From COE1 sp949066965 (GTDB taxonomy: Bacteria; Bacillota; Clostridia; Lachnospirales; Lachnospiraceae), in NCBI GenBank assembly GCA_949066965.1, contig CARTDA010000013.1, positions 1-64,000 of the forward strand: a stretch of 64,000 nucleotides of DNA. The letters run 5' to 3'. The number at the start of each line of letters is the position of its first letter. Within the stretch, counting starts at the first letter, position 1. Both the position numbers and the translations under genes were made by a program. The notes beneath the pieces are model-generated. The model saw only the letters and a list, made by a program, of their open reading frames with translations. It did no database searches and was not told where the DNA came from. Shown in pieces: positions 24,761 through 35,700 of this stretch.

Positions 24761-25849
24761 ATGATTTCAAATCAGATTATGCAGAATACCATCGAGGGCA
24801 TTAAGGCGATTGCAAGGGTTGAACTTTTTGTGGCTGATATCGATGGTAAATTGGTGGCGTCCACCAAAACGACCGGGAACAGCTTCGAAAATTCGGTACT
24901 TGAGTTCGTCAAATCAGCCGCAGACAGCCAGGAGATACAGGGATGCCAGTTTTTTAAGATATATGACGACCAGCAGCTCGAGTATATCCTGATTGCCAAC
25001 GACGCGGGTGAGAATGCCTATATGGTGGGAAAAATGGCAGCATTCCAGCTGCAGAATCTGATGGTGGCATATAAGGAACGCTTTGATAAGGACAATTTTA
25101 TCAAGAACCTGCTGCTGGACAACTTACTGCTGGTAGATATCTACAGCCGATCCAAGAAGCTCCACATACAGACGGACGTGAAACGCGCGGTGCTGATTGT
25201 CGAGTCGCCCAATGGCAAGGATGCCAACATCCTTGAGAAGGTGCGGGAGAACTTTGGACAGAACGGCAGGGATTTTGTGACGGCTGTCGACGAGAACAAT
25301 GTCATCGTGGTGAAGGAAATTGCGGACAATGAGACAAACCGCGATATCGACAAGTACGCGCGGGCGATAGAGGACAGCTTAATTAAGGACGGCATCAAGG
25401 ATGTCCACATATCCTATGGGACGAACGTCAAGGAAATCAAGGAAGTCAGCCGTTCTTACAAGGAGGCGAAGATGGCGCTTGATGTGGGGAAAATATTCTT
25501 TGCCGAGAGGGACATCATCGCGTACAGCGAGCTTGGAATCGGCCGCCTGATTTACCAGCTGCCCATTCCGCTCTGCAAAATGTTCATCAAGGAAATTTTC
25601 GGGGGGAAAAGCCCGGATGACTTTGACGAGGAGACACTTACGACCATCAACAAGTTTTTTGAGAACTCCCTGAATGTCTCGGAGACATCAAGGCAGCTTT
25701 TCATACATAGGAATACGCTTGTATACAGGCTGGACAAGCTTCAGAAAAGCACGGGGCTTGACCTGCGGGTGTTCGAGGATGCAATTACATTCAAGATTGC
25801 GCTCATGGTGGTCCGGTATATGAAATATATGGAATCGTTTGAATATTAA
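24761..25849 (+). CDS. CdaR-family transcriptional regulator
   Basis: A 362-residue protein. The N-terminal part (about 1-135) looks like a sugar-diacid-recognition/GAF-like sensor fold (VELFVADIDGKLVAST). The centre (about 150-250) is a GGDEF-like PucR middle domain without catalytic residues. The C-terminus has the PucR/CdaR helix-turn-helix (LNVSETSRQLFIHRNTLVYRLDKLQKSTGLDLRVFEDA, about residues 305-342). AAGGAGAG precedes the start. It lies immediately upstream of ftsEX, 42 bp away, so it may regulate or be coexpressed with the cell-wall genes. The effector is unknown. Confidence 0.88.
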   Translation: MISNQIMQNTIEGIKAIARVELFVADIDGKLVASTKTTGNSFENSVLEFVKSAADSQEIQGCQFFKIYDDQQLEYILIANDAGENAYMVGKMAAFQLQNLMVAYKERFDKDNFIKNLLLDNLLLVDIYSRSKKLHIQTDVKRAVLIVESPNGKDANILEKVRENFGQNGRDFVTAVDENNVIVVKEIADNETNRDIDKYARAIEDSLIKDGIKDVHISYGTNVKEIKEVSRSYKEAKMALDVGKIFFAERDIIAYSELGIGRLIYQLPIPLCKMFIKEIFGGKSPDDFDEETLTTINKFFENSLNVSETSRQLFIHRNTLVYRLDKLQKSTGLDLRVFEDAITFKIALMVVRYMKYMESFEY

Positions 25850-25891
25850 GTTCAGGCAATAATAATTATTATTTAGGGGTGAAATAACGTT

Positions 25892-26629
25892 TTGAAAAGT
25901 ACAGTGACAAGAAGGCGCGCAGGTTCCGTGACAAGTGATATGGCAATCGTGATGGAGCACGTGAGCAAGGCATACACGGTGGGCGTGCCGGCATTAAATG
26001 ATGTAAGCCTGCATATAAATAAGGGAGAGTTTGTATTTATTGTCGGGGACAGCGGATCAGGCAAGTCGACGATGATTAAGCTGCTGCTTCGGGAGCTTCT
26101 GCCCACATCAGGCAAGATTATTGTAAATGGCACGGATGTAGTGAAACTGAAACGGCGCGGGATACCAAAGTTCCGGAGGAGCCTGGGGGTTGTCTTTCAG
26201 GATTTCCGGCTTTTAAAGGACAGGAATGTCTATGAAAATGTCGCGTTTGCACAGCGCATTATCCAGATGCCCAACAGCCAGATTCGCAGAAACGTCCCAT
26301 CCATACTTTCGACTGTTGGTCTTGCGGGCAAATACAAGGCAAGGCCGAAACAGCTTTCCGGCGGCGAGCAGCAGCGCGTTGCGCTTGCCAGGGCGCTTGT
26401 CAACAAGCCGCAGATTCTGCTTGCAGATGAGCCAACGGGAAACCTCGACCCCAAGAACTCATGGGAAATCATGAACCTTCTGGAAAAAATCAACAACAAT
26501 GGAACCACAGTTTTGGTAGTTACCCACAACCGCGAGATTGTCAATGCGATGCAGAAAAGGGTCATTACAATGAAGAAAGGCATCATCGTCAGCGATGAGG
26601 AAAAGGGTGGTTACATAGATGAGGATTAA
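25892..26629 (+). CDS. ftsE: Cell-division ABC transporter ATP-binding protein FtsE
   Basis: A 245-residue ATPase that couples with FtsX to control septal peptidoglycan hydrolases. It contains Walker A (VGDSGSGKST), the Q-loop region GVVFQDFRLLKDRNVYENVAFA typical of FtsE, the LSGGEQQRVALARAL signature, Walker B (ILLADEPTGNLDP) and the H-loop (VVTHNRE). The start used is TTG at 25892, 10 nt after AGGGGTG. An ATG at 25940 is possible but lacks a clear site, and the 16 extra N-terminal residues are unusual for FtsE. It overlaps ftsX by 11 bases. Confidence 0.93.
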   Translation: MKSTVTRRRAGSVTSDMAIVMEHVSKAYTVGVPALNDVSLHINKGEFVFIVGDSGSGKSTMIKLLLRELLPTSGKIIVNGTDVVKLKRRGIPKFRRSLGVVFQDFRLLKDRNVYENVAFAQRIIQMPNSQIRRNVPSILSTVGLAGKYKARPKQLSGGEQQRVALARALVNKPQILLADEPTGNLDPKNSWEIMNLLEKINNNGTTVLVVTHNREIVNAMQKRVITMKKGIIVSDEEKGGYIDED

Positions 26630-27515
26630 TACATTATTTTACTGCATCTGGCAGGGAATACGAAATATTTTCAAGAATAAGTGGTTTACGCTGGCATCGG
26701 TCGCGACAATTTCCGCCTGTCTGTTTTTGTTCGGCCTGTTCTACTCCATACTGACAAACTTCCAGCACATGGTAAAGGGCGCCGAGCAGAAAATGTGTAT
26801 CAGTGCACTGCTTGACGAGAACATCAGTGACGAGCGGGTGGCAGAGATTCGCGGGATGATAACGACGCGCTCGGAGGTCAGCAATGTGGAGTATATGTCC
26901 GCGGAGGAGACATGGATTCAGTTTGCGGAGGAAAACAATTTTGGCGATATCAGTATTTTTACTGAAAATCCCCTTGAGGGCTGTGCACACTTTGACATTT
27001 ATCTGAATGATGTGTCAATGCAGGGCGCGATGGTGACGTACCTCGAGTCGATAGATGGAATCCGCAAGATTAACCAGTCATTTCTCACGGCACAGGCGCT
27101 TACGGGTGTAAACGCGATTATCAGCTATGTGTCGGTTGGCATTATCCTGATTTTATTCCTGGTATCGATTTTCCTCATCAGCAATACGGTTTCCATTGGT
27201 ATTTCCGTGCGGAAGGAAGAGATACAGATTATGAAATATATCGGGGCGACGGACTTTTTTACAAGATCCCCGTTTGTCATCGAGGGTATTGTCATCGGGC
27301 TGATTGGTTCGTTCATACCGCTGATTGCGGTATATTTTATCTACAATGAGGCGATGATGTATGTAGTGAAGCGTTTTCCGTCACTGTCACAGTTATTGGA
27401 GTTTCTGCCGGTAGAGTCCGTGTTTACCCATCTGGTTCCGGTCTGCATCGGGATTGGCGTGGGCATCGGTTTTATCGGAAGCTTTACTACAGTCAGAAAA
27501 CACCTTAGTGTGTAA
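26619..27515 (+). CDS. ftsX: Cell-division membrane protein FtsX
   Basis: A 298-residue permease-like protein with the family opening WQGIRNIFKNKWFTLASVATISACLFLFGLF (TM1 about 22-45), a large extracytoplasmic domain (about 46-165) and three C-terminal transmembrane segments (about 168-192, 220-245, 268-290). FtsX does not transport; it transmits FtsE ATP hydrolysis to coiled-coil/hydrolase partners outside. A suitable partner (M23 protein with long coiled coils) is encoded 47 bp downstream. Translationally coupled to ftsE. Confidence 0.94.
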   Translation: MRINTLFYCIWQGIRNIFKNKWFTLASVATISACLFLFGLFYSILTNFQHMVKGAEQKMCISALLDENISDERVAEIRGMITTRSEVSNVEYMSAEETWIQFAEENNFGDISIFTENPLEGCAHFDIYLNDVSMQGAMVTYLESIDGIRKINQSFLTAQALTGVNAIISYVSVGIILILFLVSIFLISNTVSIGISVRKEEIQIMKYIGATDFFTRSPFVIEGIVIGLIGSFIPLIAVYFIYNEAMMYVVKRFPSLSQLLEFLPVESVFTHLVPVCIGIGVGIGFIGSFTTVRKHLSV

Positions 27516-27562
27516 TATACGGAAGGTTTAAGCGTTACAGATTTTGGGAAAGGCAAGGATAT

Positions 27563-28816
27563 ATGCATTACAGGCAATATACGAAGAAGAAAGTGAGAGG
27601 GGCAGTGCTTTTTTTGGCGGTCACATTACTGGTGGCTGCCATGTTTGCAGGCATGCGCCCTTTTGTCTGTCAGGCTGACAATGTATCGGATTTGAAAAAG
27701 AGCATTGAGCAGAAGCAGAATGAGATAAAAGATGCGGAAAACCAGAAAAAAAAGCTGCAGTCAGGACTCACCGATGTGAAGTCCATTATCAGCGACCTGG
27801 AGAAATCCAAGAAAACCCTTTCGTCATATGTGTCACAGCTGGATTCCAACCTCTCGGAGGTACAGGCGAAAATTACAGAGATTAAGGAGATGATTGCGCA
27901 GAAGGAAGCGGAGATTGTCGAGACAAAGGCAGAGCTTGACGCGGCGGTTGCGCAGGAGGAAGCGCAGTATGAGGGGATGAAGGCCAGGATAAAGAGCATG
28001 TATGAGCGTGGGGACGATTTTTACTTTGAGGCGGTGCTGACATCCAAATCGTTTGGGGAGATGCTCAACCGCGCCGAGTATGTGGAGAAGCTTTCCATGG
28101 CGGACAAACGGATGCTTGAGGAGTTCCGGACGACAAGGGAGTATGTGGAGGTGTGCAAGGCGCAGCTGGAATCGGAACAGGAGCTTTTGGAGGAGGCCAA
28201 AAAGGATGTCGAGGCAGAGGAGGCTTCCCTTGCCAGCCTGATATCCCAGAAGGAGGCAGAAATTACCGCATATGAGGCGGACATCAGTAACCGTGAACAG
28301 CTGGTGAAGGAGTACGAGGCAGAGATTGCGGCGCAGAACGCGGAGATAAAGGAACTTGAGAACGCCGCGAAGGCACTCCAGAAACAGCTTGAACAGTCAA
28401 ATGGGAAGAAAAAGACTTACGATGGCGGTATGTTTGCGTGGCCGGCACCGTCTTATACGCGTATTTCTGATGAGTATGGCAACAGGATTCATCCGACTCT
28501 GAAGGTACAGCAGTTCCACAACGGCCTGGATATGGCGGCACCCGGAGGCTCGCCGATTCTTGCGGCTTACAACGGCACGGTTGTCGCGGCGGCGTACAGC
28601 TCGTCAATGGGCAACTATATTATGATTGACCACGGTGACAATCTCTACACTATATATATGCATGCCTCCGCACTGTATGTTTCGCAGGGGGCGGAGGTTG
28701 TAAAAGGACAGAAGATTGCGGCGGTAGGTACCACGGGAAGGTCGACAGGAAACCATCTGCACTTCAGCGTGAGGCTCAACGGAAGCTACGTGAGTCCGTG
28801 GAACTATCTGAAATAA
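27563..28816 (+). CDS. EnvC-like M23 peptidoglycan hydrolase with coiled coils
   Basis: A 417-residue exported protein. Signal/anchor segment about residues 10-32 (VLFLAVTLLVAAMFAGM), long coiled-coil hairpin about 38-275 (heptads rich in Lys, Glu, Gln, with a region SKSFGEMLNRAEYVEKLS as in CwlO/EnvC-type proteins), then a LytM/M23 domain about 290-417. Zinc ligands are intact: HNGLD, with His and Asp, and HLHF. This is the usual target of FtsEX activation, and the gene directly follows ftsX. An intact active site suggests a true endopeptidase rather than an EnvC-type activator only. Confidence 0.92.
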   Translation: MHYRQYTKKKVRGAVLFLAVTLLVAAMFAGMRPFVCQADNVSDLKKSIEQKQNEIKDAENQKKKLQSGLTDVKSIISDLEKSKKTLSSYVSQLDSNLSEVQAKITEIKEMIAQKEAEIVETKAELDAAVAQEEAQYEGMKARIKSMYERGDDFYFEAVLTSKSFGEMLNRAEYVEKLSMADKRMLEEFRTTREYVEVCKAQLESEQELLEEAKKDVEAEEASLASLISQKEAEITAYEADISNREQLVKEYEAEIAAQNAEIKELENAAKALQKQLEQSNGKKKTYDGGMFAWPAPSYTRISDEYGNRIHPTLKVQQFHNGLDMAAPGGSPILAAYNGTVVAAAYSSSMGNYIMIDHGDNLYTIYMHASALYVSQGAEVVKGQKIAAVGTTGRSTGNHLHFSVRLNGSYVSPWNYLK

Positions 28817-28898
28817 GGAACTGGTAAGTTATTTTGGGACAGTTCCTAAAGATTGTGCGTGTATGGCTGAAAGTGAAAAATGATAGAAAGGCATAAAA

Positions 28899-30197
28899 AT
28901 GCAGAACCAAATAAATAATGAAGCAAATAATCAAGCCAATTTTCAGGCGAATCGTCCAATGAGCCCTCAGGGGAACAATCCTAAGAACACAAAGTATTAC
29001 ATCCTTGGGCTGGTGACTGGAATTCTGGCGACACTGGCGCTGGTATTTGCAACGGTATGTGCAGTCAATTTTTTCAAGGCAGTTGCACCTTTGAAAATGC
29101 GGGGAACTGCACAGGCAGAACACGCGTCAAGCATAACGGATTCCGGTGTGCGCAAAAAGCTTGAAATATTGGAGGACACCATCGGGGAGCTGTTCTGGAA
29201 GGATGTTGACGAGGCTGACCTGGAAAACGGATTATACAAGGGATTGCTGAGCTCGCTGGATGACCCGTACAGTGTCTATTATACGAATGAAGAACTGATT
29301 GCCTTACAGCAGCAGACAGAGGGAATTTACTATGGAATCGGCGCCTATATCCAGGATGGGGAATCCGGTTATGTGCAGGTCAGCGGTGTCATCAAAAACA
29401 CGCCTGCCGAGGAGAGTGGTCTGATGCAGGGGGACTATATCTACAAGGTGAACGGCGAAGACATGCAGGGAAAGGATAAATCGTATGTTGTGAGCAAGAT
29501 AAAGGGTGAGGAGCATACGACCGTGACGCTGACGCTCATCAGGGAGGGTGCGTCCGAGCCGCTGGATGTCGACGTGGAGCGCAGAAAGATTGAAAGCCCG
29601 ACTGTCGAGTATGAGATGTATGAGAATGGTATGGCGTACATCCAGATAACGGAGTTTGACCTGGTGACATCCGGCCAGTTTGAAAACGCATACAACCAGG
29701 CGAAAACTGAGGGAATGAAGGGGCTGATTATCGACCTTCGCAGCAATCCCGGGGGAAATCTTTCAACCGTGTGCGACATTGCCCGCATGATTCTTCCCAA
29801 GGGACTGATTGTCTACACGGAGGACAAATATGGCAAGCGTGAGGAATACACCTGTAAGGGGGACAATCAGATTCAGGTTCCGCTTGTGGTGCTGACCAAC
29901 GGTTACAGTGCGAGCGCATCGGAGATTCTCGCAGGGGCGGTGAAGGATTACAACATCGGAAAGCTTGTCGGGACGACAACGTTCGGAAAGGGGATTGTGC
30001 AGAAGGTCATCAATCTGTCTGACGGTTCTGCCATAAAGCTGACGGTCAGCAGTTATTTTACACCAAATGGCAATAATATACATGGAATTGGCATAGAGCC
30101 TGACGTGGAGGTTGCTTTCGACGCGGAGCTTTACAAAAACGGTACGGATAATCAGCTTGAGAAGGCGAAGGAAGTGCTGGCTGACATGATGCAGTAG
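28899..30197 (+). CDS. S41 (CtpA-type) carboxy-terminal processing protease
   Basis: A 432-residue membrane-anchored serine protease. The first 20 residues are Asn/Gln-rich and cytoplasmic; TM about 28-52; PDZ domain about 130-210 (VSGVIKNTPAEESGLMQGDYIYKVNG-type loop); S41 core about 220-420. Catalytic residues inferred by spacing with E. coli Tsp are Ser339 (in GYSASASEILAG), Asp350 and Lys364 (FGKGIVQ). Substrates are unknown; related enzymes process exported or cell-wall proteins and sporulation signals. It is the last gene of the ftsEX cluster and is followed by a terminator. Confidence 0.93.
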   Translation: MQNQINNEANNQANFQANRPMSPQGNNPKNTKYYILGLVTGILATLALVFATVCAVNFFKAVAPLKMRGTAQAEHASSITDSGVRKKLEILEDTIGELFWKDVDEADLENGLYKGLLSSLDDPYSVYYTNEELIALQQQTEGIYYGIGAYIQDGESGYVQVSGVIKNTPAEESGLMQGDYIYKVNGEDMQGKDKSYVVSKIKGEEHTTVTLTLIREGASEPLDVDVERRKIESPTVEYEMYENGMAYIQITEFDLVTSGQFENAYNQAKTEGMKGLIIDLRSNPGGNLSTVCDIARMILPKGLIVYTEDKYGKREEYTCKGDNQIQVPLVVLTNGYSASASEILAGAVKDYNIGKLVGTTTFGKGIVQKVINLSDGSAIKLTVSSYFTPNGNNIHGIGIEPDVEVAFDAELYKNGTDNQLEKAKEVLADMMQ

Positions 30198-30220
30198 GCG
30201 GCATGGGAAAATGGAACGGA

Positions 30221-30255
30221 AAATGCAAAGTCGCAAGGCAGGCTTTGCATTTTTT
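30221..30255 (+). terminator. Intrinsic terminator after the S41 protease gene
   Basis: AAATGCAAAG and CTTTGCATTTTTT arms enclose a 12-nt loop, 23 bp after the stop codon, with a T-run. Confidence 0.85.
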
Positions 30256-30298
30256 GGTATTTTAATAGGAAAATAGCTTTTTATTGTCCATGCAGATA

Positions 30299-30307
30299 TG
30301 ATATAAT
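30299..30307 (+). promoter_or_regulatory. Extended -10 promoter element
   Basis: TGATATAAT is a perfect extended -10, 68 bp before the GGDEF gene. No good -35 is seen, which is usual for extended -10 promoters. Confidence 0.5.
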
Positions 30308-30375
30308 AAAAACAGATTTATTGTGAAGGCATAAATCAGTCATGGCAGGTGACTTTTAAGAGAGAGGGAATAGCA

Positions 30376-32664
30376 ATGAAAAGTGAAATTACAATAGGGC
30401 TTTTGGTAAGCGGGATAGCGGACTACTATCCGGTCTCTGTCTGTCGGGGGGCGATGAAGGCTGCAAGGGAAAACGCAGTCAGGCTTGTTATTTTTCCGGG
30501 GAAGTATCTCGACAGGAACCTGACAGAGAGAAAGGAGATTATGTATGAGTACCAGTATAATACATTATTCTCTTATGCAATGGGAAACCGGCTCGATGCT
30601 GTGCTGATTATAGCGGACAGTATAGGGTGTTATGCGTCAGCCGGAAGGATTCGGGAGCTGGTGGAGCGCTACTGCCAGATTCCGTGTGTACTGATTGGTT
30701 CCAAGCTGGATGGCTATGTCAGCATAAATTATGACAATTACAGCGGCATTAGTGAAGCCATGCAGTATCTGATATGGGAACTGGGACTTAAAAATATCGG
30801 GATGATTGGCGGACCGGCGGACAACACGGATGCGAGGGAGCGCAAAAATGTATTTATGCGCGTCCTAAAGGAGAATAATCTTTTTTTCGACGAACGCTGC
30901 TATGTGGAGGGAAACCTTTCAAGATATTCGGAAAGGGCATTTGATACATTGATAAAGAACTACCCTGAGATGCAGGCTGTGTTTTGCGTGAATGATGATA
31001 CGGCAATCGGGTTTTACGATGCGCTGAAGGCACATAACCGGATGCCGGGCAAGGATGTCATGGTATTTGGGTTTGACAATATATTGTCCTCGCCCAAGAT
31101 GAAACCTCCGCTTTCCTCAGTCTGGGCAGAACCGTCCCGGCTGGCGGAGAATGCGCTCTGCATTGCGTTGCAGATGATTCGCGGCAATCAGGTGGATGAA
31201 CAGGTTCTTGCCACAAAATTCATTAAAAGGGATTCTCTGGGCACGAGCAGGAAAAAGCATGAGCACCGTTATGACAGGCGGGTAGACAGGCAGCGTATCG
31301 ACAGGTATTTTGATGATATTTTTTACCGGTACATAAAAGAGGAATCCAATAATAATATAGCAGACATCAAGGCAGGATATTTGGAATTAATGAATAAGGC
31401 CATTGATGTTTACGAGGCTGGTAAATCAGATATAGAACAGAAGAATGAAATTATGCGGATGCTGGACGGACTGCTTGGCAACAACATGATGGACTATGCT
31501 GACTTGGAGAATTTGCTGACACATATAGAACTATTGTATCAGGCATTCCGCAAAAAGACAGATGCGAAATGGTATGACCTGGAGGATACATTTACCGCGG
31601 TCTACCGCAAGGTAGTCATGGCAGTAGAACAGCATTTGGGCAGGATATCCGCAGACAAGGAGGATGACCAGTATGCGATGAAGCTGTTTGTCAGGGACAT
31701 CATGCAGTTTGAGAAAGGGACAGACCAGAGCTATGCTGTCCTGCTGGAGCATCTGGAATGGTTTGACATCGAGAATGCATATATATACACGTTTAAGAGA
31801 CCGATTATGCATCTGGAGCACGAGGAGCTGGAAATTCCTGAGTATCTGTATCTGAAAGCCGCTCTCAGGGAAGGCGTGGTGGAAAGCGTCCTCGGCGCGG
31901 CACAGAAGCAGCGGACGGATGATATTTTCCGCAGCAGCCAGAAAGGAAAGGACAGCGATGCGCTTGTAGTCCTGCCGCTGTTTTCCAATGAGATGCTCTA
32001 TGGGATTCTGGTCAGTGACATGACGGAGAAGCTTTTTGAGAACGGAGAGTTTCTGGTGAACCAGATGGGCGCGGCAATCAAGATGCTGGAGCTTCTCAAG
32101 TCCAATGCGGAGATTCAGAGACAGCTGGAGGAAAGCCTGATAACACTCAAGGAAAATAATATTGAGCTGGACACGATATCCAAATCGGATGCACTGACGG
32201 GGATACTGAACCGCCGCGGTTTTTATCTTTCCGGTGAAGAATTGCTGCAAAAGAACAAAGCCATTGGTGCGCGCACCATGGTTGCATATGTTGATATGAA
32301 CAACTTAAAGATTGTCAATGACAGGTATGGGCACGACGAGGGTGATTTTTCGATTAAATTAATCAGCGAGATGCTTACAGCGGCCGCGGCGGGCATCGGG
32401 CTTGCCGGCAGGGTCGGCGGGGATGAGTTTGCGCTGGCGGTGTCTGTATCGCCGGATGTCGGGGAAAGGGCGTTTGTGGACAGGATATACAGACGGTTTC
32501 AGGAATATAATGAGGGCAGTGAGAAACCATACAATATCACTGTGTCAGTCGGAACCTGCATTGTGGAGGCGGATGATACGCTGACACTGAAGGAGGCGCT
32601 GACGCTTGCGGACGGAAAACTGTACGCGGAGAAACAGAACCGGGTAAAGAGCGTGGCAAAGTAA
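30376..32664 (+). CDS. LacI-type sensor fused to a GGDEF diguanylate cyclase
   Basis: A 762-residue soluble protein. Residues 1-290 match the sugar-binding (Peripla_BP_3) core of LacI regulators, with AVFCVNDDTAIGFYDALKAHNRMPGKDVMVFGFDN-type sequence but no DNA-binding head. Residues about 300-600 are a helical/GAF-like linker. The C-terminus (about 605-760) is GGDEF: KSDALTGILNRRGF, then Gly681-Gly682-Asp683-Glu684-Phe685. The catalytic motif is canonical; the RxxD inhibitory site is absent. No transmembrane helix, so it would sense an intracellular ligand and make c-di-GMP. ATG at 30376 follows AGAGAGGGA. The HD-GYP protein near 58 kb is a possible counterpart. Confidence 0.88.
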   Translation: MKSEITIGLLVSGIADYYPVSVCRGAMKAARENAVRLVIFPGKYLDRNLTERKEIMYEYQYNTLFSYAMGNRLDAVLIIADSIGCYASAGRIRELVERYCQIPCVLIGSKLDGYVSINYDNYSGISEAMQYLIWELGLKNIGMIGGPADNTDARERKNVFMRVLKENNLFFDERCYVEGNLSRYSERAFDTLIKNYPEMQAVFCVNDDTAIGFYDALKAHNRMPGKDVMVFGFDNILSSPKMKPPLSSVWAEPSRLAENALCIALQMIRGNQVDEQVLATKFIKRDSLGTSRKKHEHRYDRRVDRQRIDRYFDDIFYRYIKEESNNNIADIKAGYLELMNKAIDVYEAGKSDIEQKNEIMRMLDGLLGNNMMDYADLENLLTHIELLYQAFRKKTDAKWYDLEDTFTAVYRKVVMAVEQHLGRISADKEDDQYAMKLFVRDIMQFEKGTDQSYAVLLEHLEWFDIENAYIYTFKRPIMHLEHEELEIPEYLYLKAALREGVVESVLGAAQKQRTDDIFRSSQKGKDSDALVVLPLFSNEMLYGILVSDMTEKLFENGEFLVNQMGAAIKMLELLKSNAEIQRQLEESLITLKENNIELDTISKSDALTGILNRRGFYLSGEELLQKNKAIGARTMVAYVDMNNLKIVNDRYGHDEGDFSIKLISEMLTAAAAGIGLAGRVGGDEFALAVSVSPDVGERAFVDRIYRRFQEYNEGSEKPYNITVSVGTCIVEADDTLTLKEALTLADGKLYAEKQNRVKSVAK

Positions 32665-32677
32665 ACAGAAGGTATAT

Positions 32678-32704
32678 AAAAGGGCAGCACAGTGCTGCCC
32701 TTTT
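32678..32704. terminator. Bidirectional intrinsic terminator
   Basis: AAAAGGGCAGCAC and GTGCTGCCCTTTT form a perfect stem with one loop base, serving the convergent GGDEF and surface-protein genes. Confidence 0.9.
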
Positions 32705-32730
32705 ATGATGAAGTATGCCGGGATAAAATT

Positions 32731-35700
32731 TTAGGATTGTTTTCTAATATCCTCCGGATTCAGCTTGCAGAATACTGGTTCGCTGTTGCTGGTATAATAC
32801 CACATTACGCTGCCATCCACTAAGATTGGCTTGCAGTCCGAGAGCATGCCGTCATAGCTGTAGATTCCTGACGTGGGTTCACCCGATGCATTGAGCAGAA
32901 TACATTTTACCTGTGTTCCTTCTCCCCACATCAGCAGGAATTCCGTTCCGCTTATTTTTACCAGCTGAGGGGTTGTAACGGATGCTTCGGCTTTATCCTT
33001 GTAATTTGTAATCCAATGTACCGCAGTACCCTCCCGCGAGAAATTATCCTTTTGGGTGCCTGTCACGAAGATATTGCGGACGCCGCCTGTTGTATAGGTT
33101 TCAGGGTTCTGGTCTACTGAGTTTCCGGCTGTCAGGTAAGCTGAGTCAGATGCCTCAAAGCCGCCTACTGAAACCCCCGTATAGGCATTTATTCCGCCCT
33201 GGATTTTCAGGACGTCTACATTTTTGCATCCGCCGAGGGCGTTTTCTTCATTTGCCTTTTTGTTGTATTTGACCATGACTACGGAACGCGGATAAGCATC
33301 ACCGTGGTCGACTGCCAGCAGATCGGAGCCGTCTGTCATGATAAACTGGTTAAAGGAATGGCTTACATATCCGCTCCATATGCCAGATACACCTGTATAC
33401 TGCTGCATGATTTTCATGTTGGAGGTCTGTACGCTGAATGATATGTTTGCCTGGTGTCCGTTATACATTTTGTGGCAGGTACGGACATACAGCATATCAT
33501 CATATTCTGCCATGCGGACGCTTCCGTTTTTAAACGGTTCTGCCGTATTCGCACCATACATGCTGACAGAGCCCTTCCGGTTCCATTTCTTATCATATTT
33601 GACAACCCGGATTACTTCTACCTCGTCATTGTTCTCCATATTATTTTGTCCAAATACGATGAAATAGTATTTGGCGCCCTCATAGAATCCGCCAAACATT
33701 GGAAGCTCCATTTTGATATATTTCCGGGAGCGAAGTGTAAGGTCGGGGCTATAAGTTTCTGCATAGATGCCTTTACCGCCTACGTGTTCAATACGTATAA
33801 AGTTATCCTTTGCTTTCAGCAGGTAGGAGCGCATGACCGTCCCCTCAAAGGATGTATAGTTCTGCCTGTTTTTGTTTGACGAGATGACCGGTGTCATCTT
33901 AGCGGCTGGGACATCAACCTTTGCGGACTTTTTCACTGCTCCCGTGAAGTTACCCTTTCCGGTGATGGTGACTGCAACCTTGCTGCCTTTCACTGTGTCG
34001 TATACAGGGGTATTGTAATCCCTGCCCTGCGTTAAGGGTCTTTTATTGTAGGTCAGCGTAATTCCTGTTGTCAGGGAACCCTGGAGGGAAGCCTTGGATA
34101 TTTTTTGTGGGTTAATATCAAAGGTGACTGTCTGCCGTGGAGATTTCGCATAGTTCCCGATTCCGGTTACCGTGACAGAGGCTTTCCGTGTCTCAGTAGA
34201 TGCATTCAGGTTATTGCCGTATGAGACGGTGTAGTCTTTATCAAGCCTGAGGGTCCTGCTTCCGTCTTTCACGGATACTTTTGGTTTTTGCAGTGATCCG
34301 TTGTAGGTTTTGGATGGGATGGGCTTAATCACGAATTCGGCATTTGAGGCGTTAATTCTAAACTCACCGATAACCCTGCCCTTATACTGCCCTTTTCCTG
34401 TTACAATGAAATAGGCTGTACCAGTGTTGACATTGTTCTGATATTGTACCTTGTAGTCTTTGTCCTTTTGCAGAGTAATTGTCTCGGTATTGGAGACTTT
34501 ATAGATTACATAAGGAACAACACTGGTAATGGGCTTTCCTGTATATGTGGCTTCCCTTATATTATCATGGTATTGGACATTGCTTGGGCCAATAAGCCGT
34601 TCTGTGTCCTTCAATTCATAGACGGCAACTTTTGCGGTAACAAAACCGGAATAATTACTGTTTTCGGCTGCCCTGACAATTATCTTTGCCGAGTTCGTTT
34701 TCTTTTTCGTCAGATTTTCGGCATCATATTCGAGGATATACTCGTTATTACCTAATTTTCTGCTGCCGTCATATACCATTAGCCGCAGACTTCTCTTCGG
34801 GTCACTGTTCACAGTCAGGCTGTCTGCGACAACCTTTAGCTTGTTCATCGGTTTTTTCTTGATCTCAAATTCCTTTGTGACTTCGCCTGTATAATTACCA
34901 GCGCCTCGGATGACAACCTGGGCGTTTCCCGCATTGGTGTTGTTTCTGTAGGCAGATGTGTAATCTACCCCTTCAACGAGGGATACCCATTTCGTTCCGC
35001 TTTTAAAAGAAACCTTTACGGCAGGCAGATACTGCTTGCCATCATATACCTTTGCTTTGATATTTGAAAATTTAGTGTTTTCGGATGTCAGCTCGATTTT
35101 AGTGTTTGCTGCGGTTTCAAGGCTGCCGGTATTGGTTTCTGTGTGTTCTGCCTGCACCCACTTTGCATACAACACCATATCGGCTGTCACAACATCCGTC
35201 TCAAAATTCCAGGCATTTGTACAGTCTGCTTCCTGGTACCATTCCACGAATGTGTATCCCTCGGCGGCTGGTGTGCCGGGTGCTGTGAGAAGCTCCCCAT
35301 TTTCTACGGATATCGGTTCAGGCTGTGTGCCAATGCCCTGCATGTCAAAAGTAACGGTGTATGTATGCTTTGTTTCCGTTGTGGCTTCCTCTGCCCATTT
35401 TGCGTATAAGCTGATATCTGCTGAAACGGTATCTGCCGCAAAGTCCCATGCGTTGATGCATTCAGGTTCCTTGTACCAGCCCTCAAACAGATAGCCCTCG
35501 GCAGCTGGTGTGTCGGGTGCCGTGAGGAGAGCGCCGCTGCCTGCGGTTACGGAAGGTATCTGCACTCCCAGACCCTGCATTTCAAAACAAATGGTGTAAG
35601 CTAATTCTGCCCACTTTGCATAGAGTGTGACATCTTCTGTCACGGTGTCGTTTCCGAAATCCCACTTGTTTTCACAGGCAGGTTCCTTGTACCAGCCGTC

